Shown here: positions 7,177 through 16,251 of the stretch, piece after piece
How the letters are laid out: each line of letters starts with the position of its first letter
Numbering within the stretch: the first letter of the stretch is position 1
Assembly: GCA_947311115.1 (NCBI GenBank)
Contig: CAMZKE010000079.1
Location: 1-38,365, forward strand
Length of the DNA: 38,365 bases
Direction of reading: 5' to 3'
Source: an uncultured Bacteroidales bacterium
GTDB taxonomy: Bacteria; Bacteroidota; Bacteroidia; Bacteroidales; JAFGXI01
The notes under the pieces: generated by a model
Databases searched by the model: none
Told to the model about the DNA's origin: nothing
Seen by the model: the letters and a program-made list of their open reading frames with translations, nothing else
Translations under genes and position numbers: made by a program

Positions 7177-8565
7177 ATGAATTACGATTTAATAGTAATA
7201 GGAAGTGGTCCCGGAGGATATGTGGCTGCAATACGTGCATCACAATTAGGATTAAAAACAGCAGTTGTTGAACGTGCCGAATTGGGCGGAATTTGCTTAA
7301 ATTGGGGTTGTATTCCAACAAAGGCATTGTTAAAATCGGCTCAGGTTTATGAATATATTAAGCATTCTGAAGATTACGGAATAACTGTAGAGGGTGAAAT
7401 TAAAGCAGATTTTACTAAAATTGTAGAACGAAGTAGAAATGTAGCAGCCGGAATGAGTAAAGGTATTCAGTTTTTATTTAAAAAGAATAAAATTGATGTT
7501 ATTACAGGTTTTGGTAAACTTAAAAACAATCAAACTGTTATTGTTGATAATAATGGTGAGCTTACAGAATATACCGCCAAACATATAATGCTTGCGACCG
7601 GAGCAAGAGCAAAGGAATTGCCAAATATTAAAATTGATAACGAAAAAATTATTGGCTATCGTAAAGCTCTTACATTAGAAAAATTACCTGAAAGTATGGT
7701 AATTATCGGCTCTGGTGCTATTGGTAGCGAGTTTGCATATTTTTATAATGCAATGGGTGTAAAAGTTACTCTTGTTGAGTTTATGCCAACTATTGTACCA
7801 AACGAAGATGAAGATGTGGCAAAACAACTTGGGCGTTCGTTTAAAAAGGCGAAAATGAAAGTTATGGTAGGTACTTCAGTTAAAAGTGTTGATACATCCG
7901 GCAATTTATGTAAGGTTGTTGTTGAAAATAAAAAAGGTGAAGAAACTATTGAGGCAGAAATAGTTTTATCAGCAGTTGGAGTTCAACCAAATTTAGAAAA
8001 TATTGGTATTGAAGAGTTAGGTATTGAACTTGAAAAAGGCAAAGTTAAGGTTGACTATTATTATTGTACAAACATTGAAAATATTTATGCTATTGGCGAT
8101 ATTGTTCATGGGCCATCGCTTGCTCACGTATCGTCGGCCGAAGGTATTACTTGCGTAGAAAAAATTGCGGGTATGGAAGTAGAACCAGTTGATTATAAAA
8201 ATATACCGGGTTGTACATATACTTCGCCCGAAGTGGCATCGGTAGGAATGACCGAAAAAATGGCTATTGAAGCAGGTTACGAAATTAAAGTAGGTAAGTT
8301 TCCATTTACTGCATCGGGTAAAGCAAGTGCAGCCGGAACTAAAGATGGTTTTGTAAAACTAATTTTTGATGCAAAATATGGCGAGCTTCTTGGTGGACAT
8401 ATGGTAGGTGCTAATGTTACTGAAATGATTGCTGAAATTGTTGCTATTCGTAAACTTGAAACAACAGGACACGATTTAATTAAAACAATTCACCCGCATC
8501 CAACAATGAGTGAGGCAATTATGGAAGCTGCCGCAGCTGCTTACGATGAGGTTATACATATTTAA
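7177..8565 (+). CDS. lpdA: Dihydrolipoyl dehydrogenase (E3)
   Basis: 462 residues, standard length. This flavoprotein reoxidises dihydrolipoyl groups of E2 enzymes and GcvH, passing electrons to NAD+. The N-terminal FAD-binding GSGPGGYVAA (9-18) is followed by the redox disulfide GGICLNWGCIPTK (Cys40, Cys45). A second dinucleotide fold is at VIIGSGAIGSEFA, the second FAD contact at YAIGDI, and the catalytic His-Glu pair in HPHPTMSE (His441, Glu446) near the C-terminus. It would serve the E2 encoded at 3398-4729 and the glycine cleavage H protein at 37084-37464. The stop codon is directly followed by the palindromic element at 8569-8676. Confidence 0.97.
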   Translation: MNYDLIVIGSGPGGYVAAIRASQLGLKTAVVERAELGGICLNWGCIPTKALLKSAQVYEYIKHSEDYGITVEGEIKADFTKIVERSRNVAAGMSKGIQFLFKKNKIDVITGFGKLKNNQTVIVDNNGELTEYTAKHIMLATGARAKELPNIKIDNEKIIGYRKALTLEKLPESMVIIGSGAIGSEFAYFYNAMGVKVTLVEFMPTIVPNEDEDVAKQLGRSFKKAKMKVMVGTSVKSVDTSGNLCKVVVENKKGEETIEAEIVLSAVGVQPNLENIGIEELGIELEKGKVKVDYYYCTNIENIYAIGDIVHGPSLAHVSSAEGITCVEKIAGMEVEPVDYKNIPGCTYTSPEVASVGMTEKMAIEAGYEIKVGKFPFTASGKASAAGTKDGFVKLIFDAKYGELLGGHMVGANVTEMIAEIVAIRKLETTGHDLIKTIHPHPTMSEAIMEAAAAAYDEVIHI

Positions 8566-8568
8566 AGC

Positions 8569-8676
8569 TTATCCTTATTCGCCGGACGGGCGACTCTATT
8601 TTGCCTTGTGTATAAAACCTAACAGGTTTTAAAAACCTGTTAGGTTTATTTAAAATAGAAGGAAACAAACGGATAA
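8569..8676. repeat. Nested palindromic intergenic element
   Basis: Layered inverted repeats: an outer TTATCC (8569-8574) / GGATAA (8671-8676), a short hairpin TCGCC / GGCGA at 8579-8593, a CTATTTT / AAAATAG pair (about 8596-8602 and 8653-8659), and at the centre a perfect 33-nt palindrome (8615-8647, arms AAACCTAACAGGTTTT, 1-nt centre). It begins 3 nt after the lpdA stop. The central palindrome could act as a bidirectional terminator, but no T-tract follows it. I recall similar AACCTAACAGG palindromes as frequent in Bacteroidota genomes. Confidence 0.6.
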
Positions 8677-8750
8677 TTATAATTTATTAGGTATTACAAT
8701 TTTACATCAGATTTTGTAAAACTAATTGAACTATTTTTGCTAAACTCTTT

Positions 8751-9890
8751 TTAGTTCAAACCAAACTTATTTTTTAGTGGATTTGCATATATACCTAATA
8801 AAATAGTTTTAATTTCAGAATCTTTAAATTCTATTTCGTCAATTATTTTATCGGTATATTTTATAAAAGTATTTTTTTGCTCGGTAGTGTATTCCGAAGA
8901 ATATTTATCAGAATTATTTAATAAATCGAAAGCAATATAATTATTAGGCCATAATTTATAGTTTGTATAAAACTGTTTATCAAGCTCATTAACAACAACA
9001 TCAACAATTTCGTTATTTGGCAAGTTGGAATTTTTAATTTTATCTAAAATAGCGTTAATATTTTTACCAAAACTAATATGAATACGACCTTTAAAAGTTG
9101 TAAAACCGGCCATAACCGATTTCATATCTTCGTTATCATATTTTTGATATTCTACATGTTTTGAAATGTAAATTTCACGTGTTTTAGATTTTGCACAGCT
9201 CTCAAACTCATACGAAATAGTAACAGGTACGATGTTTAATTCACGTAAGGCTTGAATAAAATCTTTGCGATTTCCGATAAGCATTTTAATTAGCCCTTGC
9301 TGAGTTTTATCGTTACCATCTTTTGTTCTACCATCGCGTTGAGCTATCCATAATGATTCGTTTTCGTTTGTTATTAGGTTTCTAATATACTCCGAATGCA
9401 AAATTGCATTTCTATACATTTGTATTTTAGACCCTCCCCTAATAAGGGTAAACATTTTATTAAGCTTGGCTAAATCAATAAATAATTGATCTGTCATTAA
9501 ATTATCGCCAACAGTTATTTGTGTTGTTTGTAAATTATTTTCGGTAAATACAGCTTGCATTAAAGCTGAATCTAATACTATATCTCTATGATTTGCAATT
9601 AGTAAATGAGCAAAATTATTAACATCTTTAATGTTTTCTAGTCCGCTGTAGGTAAGTCCGTTGGTAGTTGATTCAATAATTTTTAATACCATACGGAGTG
9701 CAAAGTTTTTTTGAAATTCATGTATAGTTTTAAAACTTCTTAAAATATTGGCAACCTCGTCAGTAGATTTATTGGGGTATAACATTTTACATAATTGAGG
9801 AAAACTTTTGTGCTCAATTATTCTATTTACGGCAGCTGGTAGTTCTTTGTCAGTATATGGTCTTAATTTATCAAAATTGTTCTCAATCAT
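8751..9890 (-). CDS. Glycerophospholipid acyltransferase-family protein (PlsB/PlsC-like)
   Basis: 379 residues, probably a cytoplasmic-face lipid acyltransferase. The best motif is ANHRDIVLDSALM at about 99-111. It resembles acyltransferase motif I (HX4D), but His101 and Asp107 are separated by five residues, not four, with another Asp at 103. Further on, IAQRDGRTKDGND resembles the substrate-binding EGGRS/T block, and VPVTISYEFE the final PVxI block. I recall such HRD-type proteins as common in Bacteroidota and annotated as 1-acyl-glycerol-3-phosphate acyltransferases; the acceptor cannot be told here. No membrane helix is obvious. Single gene; the helical-protein gene upstream ends in its own terminator (9951-9981). 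Confidence 0.75.
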   Translation of the reverse strand: MIENNFDKLRPYTDKELPAAVNRIIEHKSFPQLCKMLYPNKSTDEVANILRSFKTIHEFQKNFALRMVLKIIESTTNGLTYSGLENIKDVNNFAHLLIANHRDIVLDSALMQAVFTENNLQTTQITVGDNLMTDQLFIDLAKLNKMFTLIRGGSKIQMYRNAILHSEYIRNLITNENESLWIAQRDGRTKDGNDKTQQGLIKMLIGNRKDFIQALRELNIVPVTISYEFESCAKSKTREIYISKHVEYQKYDNEDMKSVMAGFTTFKGRIHISFGKNINAILDKIKNSNLPNNEIVDVVVNELDKQFYTNYKLWPNNYIAFDLLNNSDKYSSEYTTEQKNTFIKYTDKIIDEIEFKDSEIKTILLGIYANPLKNKFGLN

Positions 9891-9950
9891 AAAAAAATTT
9901 TTTACAAATATAAATTTTATTTATTTTGTATAGTGTTTTAATATAATACA

Positions 9951-9981
9951 AAAAGCCGTATCAATATTGAAACGGCCTTTT
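9951..9981 (-). terminator. Terminator after the 179-residue gene
   Basis: GCCGT / ACGGC flanking an inner TCA-ATAT-TGA pairing with one A-A mismatch; A- and T-runs lie on either side (9951-9954, 9978-9981), so it may work in either direction. It lies between two minus-strand genes. Confidence 0.7.
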
Positions 9982-9998
9982 GTTATAAGTAATTTGTA

Positions 9999-10538
9999 TT
10001 AGCAAAATACCGATTTCTTTTGTTCAGGCTCTTCGCCTTTTAATTCTGCAAGAATTTCTTTAGCATTTTTCTTAATGTAGTAAGTAGTGTAATAATTAAA
10101 GTTTTCTTCTATTAACTTTATTATTTCTTCTTTTCTTGTTTCGTCTAGTTTAGCGTAATTACCAAGTAGCTTTATACAATAAATCTTTAAAAATGCTTGA
10201 CGTGTTTCGTCTTGTATAATTTTAATTAAAAAGTCTTTCAACTCAAAAACATTAATATCAGTTAATGAGAACATTTCAATAAAACTACCTAATTGGCTAT
10301 CGTTTTCCATTACAAGTAGTGCAGAAATAATATCTTCAAGATATTCTTCTATCTCCTCAGGTCTATCAATACCAATTTCTTTAACAATTAGTGCAGCGTG
10401 TTGCGAAATATATTCGTCATCAGCTAACGAAACTGCAACAAGTCTACTCAATAAGTCGCTATCAGACTTTGTAAGTTCAGAAATTTCTTCAATTTTATCC
10501 TTATTTACGTATCTAAGCTCTTCTTTTAAATCTATCAT
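9999..10538 (-). CDS. Small all-helical protein, HEAT/ARM-repeat-like, unknown function
   Basis: 179 residues, no signal peptide, no membrane segment, acidic. I do not recognise a named family. Amphipathic helices pair in a HEAT-like way: SRLVAVSLADDEYISQHAALIVKEI-type helices near 31-55, and DETRQAFLKIYCIKLLGNYA near 110-128. A scaffold role is a guess. It ends in a charged tail and terminal Phe-Cys. It has a -7 element (TAACTTTG, 10567-10574) about 28 nt upstream and a terminator downstream, so it is monocistronic. Confidence 0.7.
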   Translation of the reverse strand: MIDLKEELRYVNKDKIEEISELTKSDSDLLSRLVAVSLADDEYISQHAALIVKEIGIDRPEEIEEYLEDIISALLVMENDSQLGSFIEMFSLTDINVFELKDFLIKIIQDETRQAFLKIYCIKLLGNYAKLDETRKEEIIKLIEENFNYYTTYYIKKNAKEILAELKGEEPEQKKSVFC

Positions 10539-10566
10539 GATAAATATGTTTTAATCTGTTCGACTG

Positions 10567-10595
10567 CAAAGTTAATATTTACTTTTAGGTTTAAA
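10567..10595 (-). promoter_or_regulatory. Promoter of the 179-residue helical-protein gene
   Basis: Minus strand: TTTA (10592-10595), 17-nt spacer, TAACTTTG (10567-10574). The -7 element fits TAnnTTTG; the -33 differs by one base from TTTG. Confidence 0.5.
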
Positions 10596-10791
10596 AAATC
10601 ATTTTTAATAAAATAACTTAAAAGCAATATTTATTTCAAAATATTATTGAATTATATGAATTTTTTGGGAGATTAAGCTTGTTATACTGTGAAAACAAAG
10701 TATATATATATTACGATAAATTACAGTTAGCTTAATAATGCAACTAAATACTTTAATTTGTAGTATATATATAAACACTTTATTAATAAAA

Positions 10792-13011
10792 ATGCTTAAA
10801 AGAATTTTATACAATATATATCATTTTTTTCCTACTCAAATAATATTGAATTATCTTAAAAATAATAAAGTTCTTTTAGTTTTTTGGATATTATTATTTG
10901 GGTTTATAAACGGATTTATTGCAAAAAGCTATGGTTCTAAGGCTTTATTTTTGGCTCCCGAATATTTAAACCAAACAAATTATTTATCGTTTTTATTATA
11001 TGGAATAAGTTTTGGTATTTTTACTACGTCGTTTCATATATCGTCCTATATTATTGATGGTTATCAATTTCCTTTTATGGTAACATTGTCTCGACCATTT
11101 ATTAAATTTAGTATTAATAATTCGCTGTTCCCTATAGCATTTATGATAAATTTTATGATAAATTCATATAATTTTCAAATTAATTATGAGCTTAATAGTT
11201 TAACAATAATTATATTAAACTTAGGAAGTTTTATATTAGGGTTTTTACTATTTTTTTTAATACCATTTACTTATTTTTTTTCTACAAACAAATTTTTAAA
11301 TAGATTTTTTAGAACGGTCGAAAAAAATATTGTGAATAAAAAAATAGCCAGCCCAATTAAAAAAGTTTTAGAAAAAGATAAAAAGTGGAAAGAGCGAAAT
11401 ACTTTAAAAGATAATGTTAGTCGTTGGAAAATACGTTCGTATTTTATTTTTCCATTTAGAATTAGACGTTCGCGTGAATTTGCACATTACAGTAATGAAT
11501 ATATTCAAAAAATATTACATCAAAATAATTTTAACGCAAGTATTTTTTCGTTGGTTATACTAGCATTAATTTTTGTGTTAGGTATTAAAATTGAAAACGA
11601 ATATTTTGTAATACCGGCGGCTGCCAGTATTTTACTATTATTTACTCAGTTTGTTTTTATTTACAGTATATTTCAGTCTGTATTTAAAGAATGGTCGTTA
11701 GTTGCGGTAATAATTTTATTATTTGGTGTTAATCAGCTATCTAAAAACGATATTATAGGTTCAATAAAAATAGCTTATGGAATAAAATACACAAATGAGA
11801 AGTTAAATTTTGAGGAATATAATCTTAAAAATGAAATTGCTGATTATAATAATGAATTAGCAGCCTTACAAAATTGGAAGACTAAAACAGGAAAGAAAAA
11901 ACCAAAAATTATTTTTGTAAATGCAGGAGGCGGTGGACTTAAAATGACTTTGTGGACATATTATTCCTTATCGGTTTTAGATAGTTTAACAAAGCATAAG
12001 TTTACTAAATTAGTACGTCTTATTTCCGGAGCATCGGGAGGTGTGATTGGGGCTGCATATTTTCGTGAATTATACAGACAGCGATTAACCAACAATAGTG
12101 TGAATTTATTAGCCTCAGCTAGACTTAACACTCTTTCAAAAGATATTCTAAATCCTGTTTTGCAAAGCTTATCAACAAAAGATATTTTACTTAGTATTAA
12201 TCCGTTTAGAAAAAAAACTAAATTTGTGAAAGACCGTGCTTATCAATTTGAGAAATACATAAACCTAAATACTTTTGGAGATTTAAACCATACATTAAAT
12301 TTTTATAGAGAGTATGAAGAAAATATAGATATCCCAAAGTTAATAATCTCGCCAACAATACTTAGTACAGGGCAAAGAATTTTAATATCGCCATCAAATA
12401 TTTCTTATATGGTAACGCAATCATATACAGGCTTGTCAAAAGACAAAAACAACTCGTTTGAGTTTAGGAAATTGTATAAAAATTTTAATGCTGATAGTTT
12501 AAGTTTTTTATCAGCATTACGTATGAATGCTACTTTTCCATACATAAGTCCAACTGTTACTTTGCCTGGCACACCTAGTTACAAAATTGTTGATGCTGCT
12601 TTTATCGATAATTATGGATTATCAACATCGTTAAAATATTTAACTGTTTTTAAAAAGTGGATAAAAGAAAATACATCAGGGGTAATTTTTGTACAAATAA
12701 CAGAAGAAGAAATAAATTACAAACAAGATTATTCAATTATTGATGAATTTGTTGAGCCGTTTACAAGTTCGTTTAAAAACATATTTAACATTCAACTATA
12801 TAATAATGAGAAAATTGTTGATGCTACAAAAGATATTTTTGGTAATAATATTCATTTTATAAATCTTACCCTCGAACGAAGCAAATTACCTATTTCACTT
12901 AATTGGCATTTAACTCCAAAAGAAAAAGAAATGATTTACAATTCTATAAATTCAGAAGAAAACCAAAAAAGTATTGCTCTAATTAAAGAGTTGATAGCAA
13001 CGCAGAAATAA
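10792..13011 (+). CDS. Membrane-anchored patatin-like phospholipase
   Basis: I place the start at the ATG at 10792 (MLKRILYN..., 739 residues), because family members as I recall them open with a short basic stretch; an in-frame ATG at 10738 would add 18 residues. The N-terminal half has about six hydrophobic segments (in the longer numbering near 46-62, 84-104, 155-182, 268-283, 289-310, 320-334). The C-terminal half is a patatin domain: glycine-rich oxyanion loop NAGGGGLK at 395-402, nucleophile elbow SGASGG with Ser433, and the Asp of the dyad in VDAAFIDNYG (Asp619, DAA in place of DGG/DGA). Likely a lipid acyl hydrolase at the inner membrane; substrate unknown. No operon partner: neighbours are divergent and convergent. 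Confidence 0.88.
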   Translation: MLKRILYNIYHFFPTQIILNYLKNNKVLLVFWILLFGFINGFIAKSYGSKALFLAPEYLNQTNYLSFLLYGISFGIFTTSFHISSYIIDGYQFPFMVTLSRPFIKFSINNSLFPIAFMINFMINSYNFQINYELNSLTIIILNLGSFILGFLLFFLIPFTYFFSTNKFLNRFFRTVEKNIVNKKIASPIKKVLEKDKKWKERNTLKDNVSRWKIRSYFIFPFRIRRSREFAHYSNEYIQKILHQNNFNASIFSLVILALIFVLGIKIENEYFVIPAAASILLLFTQFVFIYSIFQSVFKEWSLVAVIILLFGVNQLSKNDIIGSIKIAYGIKYTNEKLNFEEYNLKNEIADYNNELAALQNWKTKTGKKKPKIIFVNAGGGGLKMTLWTYYSLSVLDSLTKHKFTKLVRLISGASGGVIGAAYFRELYRQRLTNNSVNLLASARLNTLSKDILNPVLQSLSTKDILLSINPFRKKTKFVKDRAYQFEKYINLNTFGDLNHTLNFYREYEENIDIPKLIISPTILSTGQRILISPSNISYMVTQSYTGLSKDKNNSFEFRKLYKNFNADSLSFLSALRMNATFPYISPTVTLPGTPSYKIVDAAFIDNYGLSTSLKYLTVFKKWIKENTSGVIFVQITEEEINYKQDYSIIDEFVEPFTSSFKNIFNIQLYNNEKIVDATKDIFGNNIHFINLTLERSKLPISLNWHLTPKEKEMIYNSINSEENQKSIALIKELIATQK

Positions 13012-13084
13012 CTTATTATACCAAATTAACACTAAATACGTTATATAAATCATTTCTATTTTTCTTTATAACTTACTTTGATAT

Positions 13085-13102
13085 TAACCCGCATTATTCA
13101 TA
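13085..13102 (+). repeat. Intergenic repeat block A, direct copy
   Basis: TAACCCGCATTATTCATA, identical to the reverse complement of 160-177. It is followed about 40 nt later by block B (13144-13190), so here the two blocks form one composite unit in the gap between two convergent genes. Confidence 0.55.
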
Positions 13103-13143
13103 CGTTTTTCTTTTTTCTGAAACGAAGCAACAAAGCGTGAATT

Positions 13144-13190
13144 TGTATATGAATATTGCAAGTGGTTTGCAACAATGTATTAGGTAAACA
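13144..13190 (+). repeat. Intergenic repeat block B, copy 2
   Basis: It matches 13-56 with about eight differences and contains the mini-hairpin TTGCAA-GTGGT-TTGCAA. It abuts the terminator of the minus-strand gene that ends at 13247. Confidence 0.6.
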
Positions 13191-13192
13191 AA

Positions 13193-13223
13193 AAGCTGAA
13201 TTACAATGCGTGTAATTCAGCTT
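13193..13223 (-). terminator. Terminator of the T9SS propeller-protein gene
   Basis: A perfect 13-bp stem AAGCTGAATTACA / TGTAATTCAGCTT with a 5-nt loop, followed on the minus strand by TTTTTGTTT. It lies 24 nt after the stop of the gene at 13247-14767. Confidence 0.85.
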
Positions 13224-13246
13224 AAAACAACCTACTATTTATATAT

Positions 13247-14767
13247 TTATTTTTTAATAAATTTAATTGCTTTATCATTTACTTTTACATAATATAGTCC
13301 ATTTTGTATATTTTCTACGTTTACGTTATAACTTGTTTTGTTAGTTTCAAATTGCTTAACTGTTTTTCCTGTAATATCAACTATATAAATTTTTGTTTGT
13401 TTGCCGTTAAGTTGTAGTGTAAAGTTTCCATTGTTTGGGTTAGGATATAATAACAATTTAGGCAACAAACTAGCATCATTAACATTAGTAACAGACTCTA
13501 CTGTAATTGTAAAGGTGCAAGTACTTGTGTTTCCTGCTTTGTCAGTTACTATCCAATCTATACTAGTTGTACCTAAATTAAGAACTGCATCAGATAGGGT
13601 ATTTAATAAGTTAAAGTTATTATATACCGAATCTACTTCGCAATTATCGTAAACCATATCAGGATTAAATTCATTGCCTTGTACAGTGTATTGTTGTGTA
13701 CCTGTATTTGCAACTACAGTAATACTATTAACACAACTAATAGTTGGGTTTATATTATCTTCAATAATAACATTTTGTGTTGCTTCAACAGTATCGCCAT
13801 TGTTACAAAACATCCAGTTTATTGTATGTGTTCCTTGCTCAGTGTATGTTAATGGGTTGTTTGTAACACCATAAATGGTATCTGAATTACTTGTTGTAGT
13901 TATTGGGGTTTCTACGGTTGCCGAACATTCTGCGTAAATGTCTTGTAAAACGGGTTGATTAATAATTGTAGCAGTTGCTCCAATATCAATTTGGTAAATT
14001 GAATCAGCATCGTTATTCGATACCCATAAATATTGCCCGTCAAATGTTAAACCGTTTGGATAAACACCACCGGGAGCATTAATCACTTTTCGTTCAATCA
14101 TTGTTTCGGTATTTATTTCGTGAATAAGTTGTGTATAGTTATCTGTAATCCAAATATAATTACCTTGATTAACAATTCCTGTAGGATATGCCAAACCGTT
14201 TGGGAAATTACTTATTATTTCACCTTTTATATTAGCTTTTCTTGTTAAATCGCCATCAATACTTGGCGATGCTGCACGTGCATCGTTATACCATATATTA
14301 TTATTAAAGATATCTACACTTGTAGGATATGTTTGTTCGGTTATATTTAAAAATATTGTGCTGTCAACTACACCTGTAGTACGGTTTATTTTTTCTATTT
14401 TTTTATTTTCATTATCAAGAACCCAGAAATTTGTGCCATCAAAAGTTAACCCATAAGGTCTTTTAATATCTATTGCTATTGAATCTATAACTTCGCCCGA
14501 ACTTGGATTTAATCCGTAAAGAAAATACTCGGCATAACCTTCTACCCAAATTAAGTTTCCATCAAAAGCAATATCGGCAATATACTCTACAGGCGATGGT
14601 ATAACATTTACAATTGTAGTTGTTGTTATTTCTGAGTTTGATTTTTCAAAATTTGTAAGGTGGTTTTGTTTTGTATTTGTAGGGAAACCCATTTGGTCGA
14701 TATACTGAGCATTAAGCACTCCCACTAAGCTTAGTAAAATTACGGTTATTAGTCTAATTTTTTTCAT
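13247..14767 (-). CDS. Secreted beta-propeller protein with HYR-like domain and T9SS type A sorting domain
   Basis: 506 residues. Signal peptide 1-20. A propeller of NHL/YVTN type spans about 60-265, with repeated blades of the form GLTFDGTNFWV, GNYIWITDN and GLTFDGQYLWVS. Next come a short linker with a partial repeat (about 270-336) and an HYR-like Ig domain (about 338-424, ISCVNSITVVAN ... WIVTDKAGNTSTC). The C-terminal about 70 residues (from 437, LLLYPNPNNGNFT) are a type A T9SS sorting domain ending in basic KFIKK, so the protein should cross the outer membrane by the PorSS machinery and be anchored or released. Function of the propeller is unknown. Single gene with its own terminator. 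Confidence 0.88.
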   Translation of the reverse strand: MKKIRLITVILLSLVGVLNAQYIDQMGFPTNTKQNHLTNFEKSNSEITTTTIVNVIPSPVEYIADIAFDGNLIWVEGYAEYFLYGLNPSSGEVIDSIAIDIKRPYGLTFDGTNFWVLDNENKKIEKINRTTGVVDSTIFLNITEQTYPTSVDIFNNNIWYNDARAASPSIDGDLTRKANIKGEIISNFPNGLAYPTGIVNQGNYIWITDNYTQLIHEINTETMIERKVINAPGGVYPNGLTFDGQYLWVSNNDADSIYQIDIGATATIINQPVLQDIYAECSATVETPITTTSNSDTIYGVTNNPLTYTEQGTHTINWMFCNNGDTVEATQNVIIEDNINPTISCVNSITVVANTGTQQYTVQGNEFNPDMVYDNCEVDSVYNNFNLLNTLSDAVLNLGTTSIDWIVTDKAGNTSTCTFTITVESVTNVNDASLLPKLLLYPNPNNGNFTLQLNGKQTKIYIVDITGKTVKQFETNKTSYNVNVENIQNGLYYVKVNDKAIKFIKK

Positions 14768-14899
14768 GATACAGTTGTTTTTGTTTTATAGTGTAAAATT
14801 ATAACTATAAACAGCTGATTACATGAGTAAATTTTTATATACTTATTAGTGGGTATTTAGCGTAAATGCAGTATATGTAATGGGTATTATATGTCATTG

Positions 14900-16156
14900 T
14901 CAGTAATTTGTAGTAGACAACTTAAGAAAATTGTTTCTAAGCATATTTAAAGCGGTAAGTGTTGCACGACGTATATTACGTCCTCTATCTTCTCCAAAAA
15001 GGTGTTTTTCGGCAATTAACTTATCTTTATTTGCAACACAAATCCATGTAGTACCAACAGGCTTCTCATCTGTACCGCCATCAGGACCGGCGATACCAGA
15101 TACCGATATTGCATAATCAGTATTAAATGTATTTAGTAAACCTGTACACATTTCCTCAACAGTTTGTTTACTTACAGCACCATAAGTATTGATGGTTTGT
15201 TCTTTTACATTTAATATTTTGTGTTTTATTTCGTTTGAATAAGCAATAACGCTTCCCTTGTATATTGCTGAACTACCGGGTATGCTAGTTATTAACGCTG
15301 ATATATTTCCTCCTGTACAACTCTCAGCTGTTGCCATAGTTTTGTTTTGTAATTTTAGTAATTTATATACAGCCAATTCTATCTTTTCTTCATCAAAACC
15401 ATAAACTGCTTCGGGTATTATTTTTTGTAATTTTTGTATTTCAGTTTCAATTAATGATAATAAATTTGTTCTATCTTTTCCTCTTGCGGTTAAACGTAAT
15501 CTAACAATTCCGGGTTGAGGTAAATATGCAAGCTTTATTTCTAATGGTAAACTATCTTCCCATAATTCAATTTTCTCAGCCAAATGTGATTCAGGAATAC
15601 CTTGAGTCATTACAGTTTTATGTACAATTTCTTCAGTAATAAAGTTTTCTTTAATAAATGGGATAAATCTTTCTGTAATAATATGCTTCATCTCAAAAGG
15701 TACACCGGGTATAGAAATGTATACTTTTTTATTTTGTTTAAAAAGCATTCCCGGAGCTGTTCCTACTTTGTTAAAAAGCACTTCGCAATTTTTAGGAACA
15801 TAAGCTTGCTTACTATTTAAATCGTTCATTGTTATACCTCGCCCTGCTAACAGACTTTCAACATGATTATAAACATCTTTATTGAAAACAAGTTCGGTAT
15901 TAAAATATTTTGCTAAAATTAATTTAGTAATATCGTCTTTTGTTGGCCCTAATCCCCCTGTAAGTATTATTATATCGGCACGATTCTCTGCTTGTTTTAT
16001 TGAGTTTACTATGGCATTAGCATCATCTGATGTGGTTGTTATTTGCACGACAGAAACGCCTACCTTATTTAATTCTTTTGCAATAAATGCAGAGTTTGAA
16101 TCTACTATCTGACCTATTAATATTTCATCTCCAATGGTAATAATTTCTGCTTTCAT
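14900..16156 (-). CDS. cinA: CinA-family nicotinamide-nucleotide amidohydrolase
   Basis: 418 residues, full-length two-domain CinA. The N-terminal MoCF/COG1058 domain (about 1-170) begins EIITIGDEILIGQ and carries the LTGGLGPTKDD loop. The C-terminal amidase (PncC) domain (about 260-415) has TAESCTGG (Glu278, Ser279, Cys280), IPGSSAIYKGSVIAYSN and VSGIAGPDGGTDEKPVGT. The C-terminal domain deamidates nicotinamide mononucleotide in pyridine-nucleotide salvage; the N-terminal domain is an ADP-ribose pyrophosphatase in characterised relatives. The 'competence/damage-inducible' name is historical. It has a -7-like TAATTTTG at 16179-16186, 23 nt upstream. Confidence 0.96.
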   Translation of the reverse strand: MKAEIITIGDEILIGQIVDSNSAFIAKELNKVGVSVVQITTTSDDANAIVNSIKQAENRADIIILTGGLGPTKDDITKLILAKYFNTELVFNKDVYNHVESLLAGRGITMNDLNSKQAYVPKNCEVLFNKVGTAPGMLFKQNKKVYISIPGVPFEMKHIITERFIPFIKENFITEEIVHKTVMTQGIPESHLAEKIELWEDSLPLEIKLAYLPQPGIVRLRLTARGKDRTNLLSLIETEIQKLQKIIPEAVYGFDEEKIELAVYKLLKLQNKTMATAESCTGGNISALITSIPGSSAIYKGSVIAYSNEIKHKILNVKEQTINTYGAVSKQTVEEMCTGLLNTFNTDYAISVSGIAGPDGGTDEKPVGTTWICVANKDKLIAEKHLFGEDRGRNIRRATLTALNMLRNNFLKLSTTNY

Positions 16157-16178
16157 ATTTAAAAATATATTTGAAATG

Positions 16179-16186
16179 CAAAATTA
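16179..16186 (-). promoter_or_regulatory. -7 promoter element before cinA
   Basis: TAATTTTG on the minus strand fits TAnnTTTG; the only TTTA upstream (16202-16205) is at a short spacing of 15 nt. Confidence 0.35.
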
Positions 16187-16251
16187 TTATTATTTACTTA
16201 TTAAATATTAGAAAATTTAAATAATATGTTATATTTATAGAATAAAACGTA

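Noticed and set aside
8615-8647. The 33-nt palindrome as an ordinary lpdA terminator only
   Set aside because: No T-run follows, and further inverted repeats surround it; termination is possible but does not explain the whole structure.
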